This document shows positions 25,495-31,419 of a DNA stretch of 44,172 nucleotides, piece after piece. The DNA lies in assembly GCA_964598695.1 (NCBI GenBank), contig CAZRDB010000016.1:1-44172 (forward strand), written 5' to 3'. The stretch is from CAZRDB01 sp964598695. Its GTDB lineage: Bacteria; Armatimonadota; Zipacnadia; UBA1398. The notes under the pieces were generated by a model, which worked only from the letters and a program-made list of their open reading frames with translations, was not told the origin of the DNA and did no database searches. The translations under genes were made by a program, and so were the position numbers. The first letter of the stretch is position 1; each line of letters opens with the position of its first letter.

Positions 25495-26640
25495 ATGGTA
25501 CGCCCGGGGTGCGACGTCCTCGTCGCGGAGCGGCTCGACCTGGTGCGCGGCCGGCGCCTCGGCCTGGTCACCAACCACACGGGGTTGGGGGCCGATGGCG
25601 TTCGGACGATCGACAAGCTGGCCGCGGCCGAGGGTGCGCGGCTGACGGCCCTCCTGGCGCCGGAGCACGGCCTGGGCGGGACGGAGGATCGCGAGGGGCT
25701 TGCCGACGGTCGCGACGAGTCCACGGGCCTGCCCGTCTACAGCCTGTTCGGGCGGCAGCGCGAGCCCAGCCAGGAGCTACTTGGCGGCCTGGACGACATC
25801 CTGTTCGACATCCAGGACGTTGGGGCCCGCTTCTACACGTACATCTCGACACTCTCCAAGGTCATGGAAGCCGCGGGCCGCGCCGGCACGCGGGTCCTCG
25901 TGCTCGACCGGCCCAACCCGATCGGCGGTTGGGTGGTCGAGGGTCCGATGCTGGACAGCGAGCTGCGCTCGTTCGTGGGCATCCACGAGATCGCGATGCG
26001 CCACGGCCTGACGGTCGGGGAACTCGCGCGCTGCTTCCGGGACCGCTTCGGGGTCGCCTGCGAGCTGGAGGTCGTCCCGTGCGAGGGGTGGCGCCGGGGC
26101 ATGCTGATGGAGGACACGGCCTTGCCCTGGGTGGGCCCCTCGCCCAACCTCCACACGATCGCGCAGGCGGTGCTCTACGCGGGGCCCTGCCTCCTGGAGT
26201 TCTCGAACCTGTCGGTGGGCCGCGGGACGCCGACCCCCTTCGAGGTGCTGGGCGCCCCCTGGGCCGACGGCGAGCGGCTTGCCGAGCGACTCGCCGAGGT
26301 GCCGACACCCGGGGTGCGGGCCGAGCCCGTCGCGTTCACGCCGGAGGCCTCGACGCCGTACCCGCATGCCGGCACGGAGTGCCGGGGCGTGCGGCTCGTT
26401 CTCACCGACGCGCGCGCCTACCGGGCCCTCCCGCTGGGCCTCGCGCTGTTGGTGGCGTTCCGCGATCTCCACCCGGAGTTCTCGCTGAAGCGCGAGAGCT
26501 TCTCGCACCTGATCGGCTCGGTGCGGGTGCGCGACGCCGTGCTGGCGGGCGCGGGCTGGTCGGAGTTGGCGGAACTGGCCGAGGAGGGCGTTGCGGAGTT
26601 CCAGTCTGCGCGGGAGCAGTGGATGCTGTACCCGGCCTAG
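25495..26640 (+). CDS. namZ: Exo-beta-N-acetylmuramidase NamZ-like (DUF1343/YbbC)
   Basis: A protein of 381 residues of the DUF1343 family, whose Bacillus member NamZ is an exo-beta-N-acetylmuramidase (GH171) that trims N-acetylmuramic acid from peptidoglycan fragments. Family motifs are LVTNHTG, LLAPEHGLGG, LPVYSLFG, DILFDIQDVGARFYTYISTL, LDRPNPIGG and FSNLSVGRGTPTPFE. No signal peptide is visible from this start, so it may act on imported muropeptides in the cytoplasm or an upstream signal may be missed. The ATG at 25495 sits 7 nt after GGAAGGGG; the frame runs further up to 25345 without a better start. Two small membrane-protein genes follow. No amiE/nagZ partners are in the window. Confidence 0.88.
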   Translation: MVRPGCDVLVAERLDLVRGRRLGLVTNHTGLGADGVRTIDKLAAAEGARLTALLAPEHGLGGTEDREGLADGRDESTGLPVYSLFGRQREPSQELLGGLDDILFDIQDVGARFYTYISTLSKVMEAAGRAGTRVLVLDRPNPIGGWVVEGPMLDSELRSFVGIHEIAMRHGLTVGELARCFRDRFGVACELEVVPCEGWRRGMLMEDTALPWVGPSPNLHTIAQAVLYAGPCLLEFSNLSVGRGTPTPFEVLGAPWADGERLAERLAEVPTPGVRAEPVAFTPEASTPYPHAGTECRGVRLVLTDARAYRALPLGLALLVAFRDLHPEFSLKRESFSHLIGSVRVRDAVLAGAGWSELAELAEEGVAEFQSAREQWMLYPA

Positions 26641-26709
26641 CCGCCACCGTCCACCCGCCCGGTCGTCCGGGACAGGGGCGTGGCACGGGCGGCGAGCAAG
26701 GAGAGCCCA

Positions 26710-27039
26710 ATGCGGGAGATGCCCTGGTTCGTGCTCGTGGGAGTGGTGGCGATCGTCTGCGGCATGATCACGAAGCTGGCGCAGATCCGCTCCGAGGGCC
26801 GGCCCCGCCGCGAGGAGACGGGCCGCGAGCTGACGGGCGAGGAGGCGCTGTTCGGTCTTGCGGCCGCGGAGGACCTCCGCGACCTGAAGGGCCGGATGGA
26901 CCGGATCGAGGGTCGGATCGACCAGATCGCGAGAGCCCTGGAGGCGCTCGCGCCGATGCGGCCGACGGCAGCGCGGACGCTCGAGCCCGTCGCGCCGGAG
27001 ACGCCACCCGCGGAGTGGGCGCAGACCCAGCGCTCCTGA
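26710..27039 (+). CDS. Small TM and coiled-coil protein, paralogue A
   Basis: A 109-residue protein with one N-terminal TM segment (about 5-22, WFVLVGVVAIVCGMI), then a basic patch and the conserved core ELTGEEALFGLAAAEDLRDL, followed by a short coiled coil (KGRMDRIEGRIDQIARALEAL). The tail is Pro/Ala rich. It is a close paralogue of the next gene, which has the same architecture. It is somewhat like PspB in size and layout, but this is only by eye. The ATG at 26710 follows AAGGAGAG. It lies 69 nt after namZ, so it could share a transcript. Function is unknown. Confidence 0.75.
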   Translation: MREMPWFVLVGVVAIVCGMITKLAQIRSEGRPRREETGRELTGEEALFGLAAAEDLRDLKGRMDRIEGRIDQIARALEALAPMRPTAARTLEPVAPETPPAEWAQTQRS

Positions 27040-27084
27040 ACCACAGTCCGGCCCCGCACGAGGGCCGTTCGGAGGAGTCGAGGC

Positions 27085-27399
27085 ATGGAGATCGCGATCG
27101 TCGCGCTGCTGCTCGTCTTCGGGGTCCCGATCATCGCGATCCTGAGCAACACCGTCATCAAGCTGGCCAAGATGCGGATGGAGCACCGCCCGCCAACGCG
27201 GGAGCTCACGGGCGAGCAGGCGCTGTTCGGCCTGACCGCAGCCGAGGACCTGCGGGACCTGAAGGGCCGCATGGACCGGCTGGAGGCCCAGATCGCCCAG
27301 ATCGCCCAGGCCGTGCAGCCGGCGGCCCCGCTGGCCCGCTCGCTCGACCCCATCACCGATCCCCCGGCGGCGCCGCAGGAGATCACCCACCAGGCCTAG
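27085..27399 (+). CDS. Small TM and coiled-coil protein, paralogue B
   Basis: A 104-residue protein with a TM segment (about 4-22, AIVALLLVFGVPIIAIL), a basic stretch and the same conserved core (ELTGEQALFGLTAAEDLRDL), then a coiled coil (KGRMDRLEAQIAQIAQAV) and a Pro-rich tail. About 25 consecutive residues of the core are nearly identical to the gene 45 nt upstream, so this is a recent or constrained tandem duplication. The ATG at 27085 follows GGAGG. A perfect hairpin closes the unit at 27418. The two proteins may hetero-oligomerise through the coiled coils. No family is recognised with confidence; PspB-like is an alternative. Confidence 0.75.
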   Translation: MEIAIVALLLVFGVPIIAILSNTVIKLAKMRMEHRPPTRELTGEQALFGLTAAEDLRDLKGRMDRLEAQIAQIAQAVQPAAPLARSLDPITDPPAAPQEITHQA

Positions 27400-27417
27400 C
27401 GGGTGGCGCGAACGCGA

Positions 27418-27443
27418 AACGGGCACCCGAGAGGGTGCCCGTT
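27418..27443. terminator. Bidirectional 11-bp hairpin with GAGA loop
   Basis: AACGGGCACCC and GGGTGCCCGTT form a perfect 11-bp stem around a GAGA (GNRA) tetraloop. It ends the plus-strand paralogue transcript (18 nt after its stop) and also sits 12 nt beyond the 3' end of the minus-strand tRNA gene. It is nearly symmetrical, so it could serve both. Confidence 0.75.
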
Positions 27444-27455
27444 CTGTGTACCGGA

Positions 27456-27541
27456 TGGTGCCGAAGAGAGGACTTGAACCTCCACGGGGTTGCCCCCACT
27501 GGAACCTGAATCCAGCGCGTCTGCCATTCCGCCACTTCGGC
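27456..27541 (-). tRNA. tRNA-Leu (anticodon CAG), CCA encoded
   Basis: A complete class II tRNA. The acceptor stem GCCGAAG pairs with CTTCGGC, the discriminator is A and the CCA tail is encoded (plus 27456-27458). The anticodon stem CTGGA/TCCAG encloses loop TTCAGGT, giving anticodon CAG for leucine CUG codons, the expected major Leu codon in a GC-rich genome. A variable arm (GTGGGGGCAACCCCGT) and T-loop GGTTCAAGTCC are present. A good promoter lies just upstream. Confidence 0.97.
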
Positions 27542-27553
27542 GCGGTGGCATGA

Positions 27554-27583
27554 TGTGTACCATCCCGCCCCGGGCCTTGTCAA
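27554..27583 (-). promoter_or_regulatory. Promoter of tRNA-Leu
   Basis: On the minus strand: a perfect -35 TTGACA (plus 27578-27583), an 18-nt spacer and a weaker -10 TACACA (plus 27554-27559). The predicted start is about 6 nt before the mature tRNA 5' end, typical of tRNA genes. Confidence 0.6.
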
Positions 27584-27590
27584 GTACGCC

Positions 27591-27619
27591 TTGACCCCGG
27601 CGCGCCCGGGGGGGAGAAT
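27591..27619 (+). promoter_or_regulatory. Possible plus-strand promoter for a long leader
   Basis: TTGACC (27591-27596), a 17-nt spacer and GAGAAT (27614-27619) form a fair sigma70-like pair. If used, transcription would start near 27626, at the first CCAGACGGT arm, and give an about 500-nt leader for the PEP-CTERM gene. This is weak evidence. Confidence 0.25.
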
Positions 27620-28134
27620 CGCGACCAGACGGTTTCGGTGTCTGCTGCAGGGAATGCACGGACACGCGCGCCGAGAGGCAGATCGATGCGCACACGTGAC
27701 CGTCTGGCCCGCAGCCTAGACCGTGTGCCACGGAGGGGTGTTCCTCTCTCCGGGCAGAGCGTGTCGCGCGTCTTCCTCCCCTCCGCTCTCCGACGGTGTC
27801 TCGGCGCCGGGCATCGCCACCATCCCGTGGCCGGCCCATGCCCCCCGCCGCGCGGCAGTGCCGCGGGGAGCAAGCCGAGCGTACGCGCCCCAGGCCACAC
27901 CACGGAGAGGGGGCCGTCGAACCGAGCATCCACCGCACCTTCGCGACAGCGCTTCCTCTAGCGATTGTGCCATGGGCGCCCGCGCTCCGCGGAAGCGTCG
28001 GCGATTCCGGCACAGACGGGGACGGTCTGACCACACCGACAGGCTCGGCGGCGCGCGGCCCGGACTGCACCGGTCCGCGTCGGGGGAGGCTCCGGGTTGC
28101 CGGAGCGCCGAGCGATGCGAGGAGTGTGATCGCG

Positions 28135-28704
28135 GTGAGGAAAGTGGCCATCGTGCGACTCGCCGTTCTCGTTGCGGGGCTGGCCCTGCTGGCCCCGGCC
28201 TATGCGTCGACGAGTTGGGAGGACCTGCCAAGCGACCCGAGCGCGTTCAGCATCGTCGGGTACTCGCACACGGCGGGGTCGGGGACCTACACCTACGAGG
28301 TCCGGTTCAACGGCACCACGCTCTTCGGCTACGATCCGTCCGAGACGTGGGCGTTCGCGTTCGGGGTGTGGGACCACCAGCTCGGAGACCCGAAGTTCAA
28401 CGGAAGCGGCGATACCGGTTGGTCGTCCCTCGGGTGGACCCCCAGGGACGACGACAACCTCGTGGTGGTCTGGCAGGGAGGGGGGAACGACAAGTGGTTC
28501 CCCGGCTCGCCGGCGACCGCGACGTTCAGCGTGACCTTCGCGGACGGCGACATCGTCCCCAACCCCGAGAGGGTCGTGATGCACATCGCCTCGACGGGCC
28601 AGAGCGGCTGGGTGACGAACCGGGCGCCGGAGCCGGCGGCGTTCCTGCTCGTGGGCGCCGCTGCGGCGAGCGGTCTGTTGCTCCGTCGCAAGCGCGCGGC
28701 CTGA
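28135..28704 (+). CDS. PEP-CTERM sorted exported protein
   Basis: A protein of 189 residues. A signal peptide (about 1-25, ending PAYAS) leads a beta-rich Gly/Asn/Trp domain (FSIVGYSHTAGSGTYTYEV and onward, about 30-160). It ends with a PEP-CTERM tag: APEP, a hydrophobic helix (AAFLLVGAAAASGLLL) and a basic tail RRKRAA. Such proteins are cut and sorted to the surface by exosortase, often with exopolysaccharide. No exosortase is in this window, so one must be elsewhere. The GTG at 28135 is chosen because it produces the signal peptide and follows AGGAG at an 11-nt distance; a GTG at 28144 is also in frame. The longer frame upstream is not supported. Confidence 0.78.
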   Translation: MRKVAIVRLAVLVAGLALLAPAYASTSWEDLPSDPSAFSIVGYSHTAGSGTYTYEVRFNGTTLFGYDPSETWAFAFGVWDHQLGDPKFNGSGDTGWSSLGWTPRDDDNLVVVWQGGGNDKWFPGSPATATFSVTFADGDIVPNPERVVMHIASTGQSGWVTNRAPEPAAFLLVGAAAASGLLLRRKRAA

Positions 28705-28733
28705 GGCTCGGGACGGCCTCGTAACTGGGGGGG

Positions 28734-28749
28734 GGCGCGCGTGCGCGCC
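28734..28749. terminator. Short GC hairpin after PEP-CTERM gene
   Basis: GGCGCG and CGCGCC flank a CGTG loop 30 nt past the stop, next to a run of nine G. It could end transcription, but there is no T tract. Confidence 0.3.
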
Positions 28750-28814
28750 GCCGCGGCCCGATCTGGGTCGCCGGCGAACGTGCGCCCCCCATGGGCTCCT
28801 GCCGGCGGCGCGCC

Positions 28815-28843
28815 TTGACCCTCTCCCCCACCGATGGTATAGG
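28815..28843 (+). promoter_or_regulatory. Sigma70-type promoter for fmdB-like gene
   Basis: TTGACC (28815-28820), a 17-nt spacer and TATAGG (28838-28843) form one of the best promoter pairs in the window. The predicted start near 28850 gives an about 78-nt leader to the GTG at 28928. Confidence 0.65.
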
Positions 28844-28927
28844 TACAGTTCCGAACCGTGCTGCACGGCGCGATGATTCCCCGGCGCGTCCATGTGATGC
28901 CGGCTGTACCAAGGAGGGCGCGGAGAA

Positions 28928-29266
28928 GTGCCTACGTACCAGTATCGCTGCAAGGATTGCGAACTCGTCTTCGAGGCTAGCCAGCGGATCACCGACGCAC
29001 CGCTCACCAAGTGCGTCGAGTGCGGCGGCCGCGTTGCGCGGGTCATCCAGCCCGTTGGGATCATCTTCAAGGGCTCGGGGTTCCACGTGAACGACTACCC
29101 GAACTCCAAGGGCCGCAAGCGGTCGGACATCCCCCCGCCGCCGCGTGGCGAGAGCGAGTCCACGACTCCCGCCGCCGACTCCTCGGCCTCGACGGGCACG
29201 AGCACCGCGACAGCGCCCAAGAAGCCGGCCCCGAAGTCCTCGGGCAAGAACGGCTCTTCGAGCTAG
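28928..29266 (+). CDS. FmdB-family zinc-ribbon protein
   Basis: A 112-residue protein. The first about 50 residues are an FmdB-type zinc ribbon with two CxxC knuckles (YRCKDCELVFE and KCVECGG) and the family segment GGRVARVIQPVGIIFKGSGFHVNDYP. The rest is a low-complexity Ser/Thr/Pro/Lys tail. FmdB was named for a putative regulator near amide-metabolism genes, but most members have no proven function. The GTG at 28928 follows AAGGAGGGCG. It stands alone with its own promoter and a strong terminator. Confidence 0.9.
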   Translation: MPTYQYRCKDCELVFEASQRITDAPLTKCVECGGRVARVIQPVGIIFKGSGFHVNDYPNSKGRKRSDIPPPPRGESESTTPAADSSASTGTSTATAPKKPAPKSSGKNGSSS

Positions 29267-29296
29267 CCGCCTCCCTCTCGCCGTCTCCCACAACGC

Positions 29297-29325
29297 AACA
29301 GCCCCGGTCGGCTCGGCCGGGGCTG
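29297..29325. terminator. Bidirectional terminator hairpin
   Basis: ACAGCCCCGG and CCGGGGCTGT form a 10-bp perfect stem with a 9-nt loop. It lies between the convergent fmdB-like gene and the gene ending at 29352, so it can serve both. Confidence 0.7.
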
Positions 29326-29351
29326 TCTGACGCTACGGGTTCGTCGGTCGA

Positions 29352-29705
29352 TCAGACCGGTCCCTCACGCTCGATGCGATCCTTGAGGCGCTTCTTGCGC
29401 GCGAGCGTCAGCTCGAGGCCCTGGATCTGGTCGATCTGCGCCATCAGCTCGGGCCGGCCCGCGGCCTGGTCGCGGAAGGTGCGGTAGACGCTCTCGCCGA
29501 GCGCGATCAGAGCGTCGGCGCGCTGCTCGCGGAGCTGGAGGATCTCCCGCTCCACCCACACGATGCGGCCGCGCTTGCGGAGCCACGCGACGAACCGGCG
29601 GCCCGTATGGCCGAACCAGGTCCAGATCGCGTGGACCGTCCGAGCGATCGCGTCCAGCAACGTCTCCTGGGGGCCGCTCTCTTCCTCGTAGCCGGTGCTC
29701 TCCAC
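29352..29705 (-). CDS. Small helical protein, unknown
   Basis: A protein of about 117 residues with no family I recognise. An amphipathic Trp-rich helix (AIWTWFGHTGRRFVAWLRKR, about residues 27-46) is too charged for a clear TM span but could lie on the membrane. A long coiled-coil-like region follows (VEREILQLREQRADALIALG and LELTLARKKRLKDRIE). The start is uncertain: GTG 29705 with GAGG upstream, or in-frame GTG 29720. It is the last gene of the PP2C-kinase-FGGY unit, 71 nt after the FGGY stop. A bidirectional hairpin follows. Confidence 0.6.
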   Translation of the reverse strand: MESTGYEEESGPQETLLDAIARTVHAIWTWFGHTGRRFVAWLRKRGRIVWVEREILQLREQRADALIALGESVYRTFRDQAAGRPELMAQIDQIQGLELTLARKKRLKDRIEREGPV

Positions 29706-29776
29706 CGTGCACCACCTCACTCGCTAGATACGGCGCGCCGCGGGCGAGTCCTGCCCGCCCGGCCGCCGGTCCCTGC

Positions 29777-29926
29777 CTAGAGCCTGTGGTTCAGCTCGGC
29801 AAGCCTGCCGTACAGCTCGCGGTACAGCGAGAAGCGCTCATCGTACGCCGCCACCCGCTCGGCCCGCGGCTCGTACCGCTCGCACTCGTGCACCGTGGCC
29901 ATTACGGCTTCGGCGAAGCTCCCGTA
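29777..29926 (-). pseudogene. C-terminal end of the FGGY kinase, separated by scaffold gap
   Basis: Reading on minus from the gap edge gives YGSFAEAV then a segment ending RELYGRLAELNHRL, the classical C-terminus of xylulokinase-type FGGY kinases. It is in frame with the truncated kinase on the far side of the gap if the bases between 29927 and 30023 are removed. It is therefore one gene, not two. Confidence 0.85.
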
Positions 29927-30023
29927 NNNNNNNNNNCGTACCCCCCCCCCCCGCGGGCCCCGGGTCGGTACCCTCGCCCAACGGCACCCGGGGCGGTCAC
30001 GGGTTGGGGTATCTACCGGACTA
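29927..30023. other. Scaffold gap (10 N) plus about 87 bases that break the sugar kinase
   Basis: N runs from 29927 to 29936, followed by CGTA, a C12 tract and other GC-rich sequence ending in the premature stop. Deleting this stretch rejoins the kinase as VAVG then YGSF with no loss of reading frame. The inserted stretch looks like a contig-end artefact. Confidence 0.8.
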
Positions 30024-31379
30024 GCCGACCGCGACGCCGGCACACAGCGCGGCGCCCAGGCAGGGCGCCTCGGCGGTGTCGAGCCGCACGACGGGCGTCC
30101 CGAACATGTCGGCCTTGAGCTGCAGCCAGAACGGCGAGCGGGCGCCGCCGCCGATCGCGCGGATCACGCGCGGGCGGATCCCGGTCTCGGCGAGCAGGCC
30201 CAGGTTGAGCTTCATCTCGAACGTCACGCCGTCGAGCAGGGCCTTGATGATGTCGCCCCGGGAGGTCTCGAGCGACAGCCCGACGAGGCAGCCCTTGGAG
30301 GCCGGGTCGAAGTACGGCGTGCCCGTGGCCGTGAAGTGGGGCAACACCATGGGCTGGACCACCCCGTCGGTCGCCTCGCCCAACATGCGTTCGTAGACAT
30401 CCTGCCCCGCGGCTGCCGCTTCGCGGGCGTCGGCGGCGTAGAGCTGGTCGCGGAACCACCGGAGCAGCGAGCCGCCCGTGAAGTTGTAGGCCAGCGTGAC
30501 GTACAGCCCCGGCGCGACGTGCGGGTAGCAGCAGAAGCCGTTGCGCAGCATCGTCTCGGTCAGCACCGGCTCCTTGTAGGCCACCGTGATGCACTCGACG
30601 GTGCCCGTGCCGTCGACGGCTACGTCGGGGTCCACGATCCCGGCCCCCAGGGCGCCGCAGGGCTGGTCGTGGCCGCCGGTGACCAACCGGACGTCGGCCG
30701 GCAGCCCCAGCTCGGCGGCCACCTCCGGCAGCAGCGTCGCCACCGCGGTTCCGCTCGGCACGGCCTCGGCGAATACCGACGGCGCGATGCCGGCCAGGCC
30801 GAGGATCTCCTCGGACCACTGCTTGCTCCGTACGTCGAAGGCCATGGTGCGAGCGGCCATCGAGTAGTCGATCGCCGCCACGCCGGTGAGCTTGTAGATC
30901 GTGTAGTCCTCGAAGCACAGGAACCGCGCGAGGCGCTCCCGCACGGCGGGCACGTGCTCGCGCAGCCACTGGACCTTGAGGAGGGTGTACATCGTGTTCA
31001 GCGCATGGCCCGTGATGCCGAAGATCCGCTCGGCCCCGAGCTGCTCGGCCCACCACTCGGCCTGCGGGACGGTCCGCGTGTCGAAGCTGACCGGGCTGGC
31101 GTAGAGCGCGTTGCCCTCGGCATCGAGCGGGACGCCGGCCTCGCCCTGCGACGAGACGCCGATCGCCCGGATCGGGTCGGCAGGCCCCGCGGCGGCGGCC
31201 GCCTCCCGCAGGACGGTCTTCACCTTGGCGAAGACCTCCTCCGGGTTCAGCTCGGCCCAGCCGGGCTGGGGGTGGGAGAGCGGGTACTCGCGGTAGGCCT
31301 CCCCGAGGACCTTGCCCTGCGCGTTCACGACGATGGCCTTGCAGCCGGTGGTGCCAACATCGAGTCCGACCAAGCTCAT
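30021..31379 (-). CDS. FGGY-family sugar kinase (xylulokinase-like), truncated by gap
   Basis: About 452 residues are read before a premature stop. It is an FGGY carbohydrate kinase that phosphorylates a sugar such as xylulose or fuculose with ATP. The N-terminal LVGLDVGTTGCKAIVVNAQG (phosphate loop), GVSSQGEAGVPLD, VTGGHDQPCGALGAG and the ATP-site IGGGARSPFWLQLKADMFG are intact. The last about 50 residues are missing from this frame but are found across the gap at 29777-29926, giving the normal length of about 500. The ATG at 31379 follows GGAAGGGA. It lies 40 nt after the sensor kinase gene, so signalling and sugar use may be co-regulated. The exact sugar cannot be told from sequence. Confidence 0.85.
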   Translation of the reverse strand: MSLVGLDVGTTGCKAIVVNAQGKVLGEAYREYPLSHPQPGWAELNPEEVFAKVKTVLREAAAAAGPADPIRAIGVSSQGEAGVPLDAEGNALYASPVSFDTRTVPQAEWWAEQLGAERIFGITGHALNTMYTLLKVQWLREHVPAVRERLARFLCFEDYTIYKLTGVAAIDYSMAARTMAFDVRSKQWSEEILGLAGIAPSVFAEAVPSGTAVATLLPEVAAELGLPADVRLVTGGHDQPCGALGAGIVDPDVAVDGTGTVECITVAYKEPVLTETMLRNGFCCYPHVAPGLYVTLAYNFTGGSLLRWFRDQLYAADAREAAAAGQDVYERMLGEATDGVVQPMVLPHFTATGTPYFDPASKGCLVGLSLETSRGDIIKALLDGVTFEMKLNLGLLAETGIRPRVIRAIGGGARSPFWLQLKADMFGTPVVRLDTAEAPCLGAALCAGVAVG

Positions 31380-31419
31380 GCGATGGGTCCCTTCCGGGCG
31401 CCTTCCGGCCGCGCGTGCC

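Larger units (their letters stand above)
27542..28134. other. Gene-free 590-nt region with short inverted repeats
   Basis: Between the tRNA and the PEP-CTERM gene, I see no convincing coding sequence: open frames on both strands lack ribosome sites and homology. It holds the tRNA promoter and a 9-bp inverted repeat, CCAGACGGT at 27625-27633 and ACCGTCTGG at 27699-27707. Related CAGACGG and ACGGTCTG copies lie near 28013-28026. No known riboswitch, RNase P, SRP or tmRNA pattern fits. A long leader of the downstream gene or an unrecognised RNA is possible. Confidence 0.5.

Noticed and set aside
26710..27399. PspB/phage-shock proteins
   Set aside because: Size and TM plus coiled-coil layout fit, but the conserved core is different and no pspA/pspC is nearby.
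27800..27960. Possible RNase P-like RNA (GGGAGCAAG-type motif)
   Set aside because: Only one short block matches; the universal core blocks such as ACAGAAA and GAGGAAAGTC are missing on both strands.
27723..28724. Plus-strand frames reaching far upstream of the PEP-CTERM gene
   Set aside because: The upstream parts lack ribosome sites and recognisable protein; the signal peptide fixes the real start at 28135.
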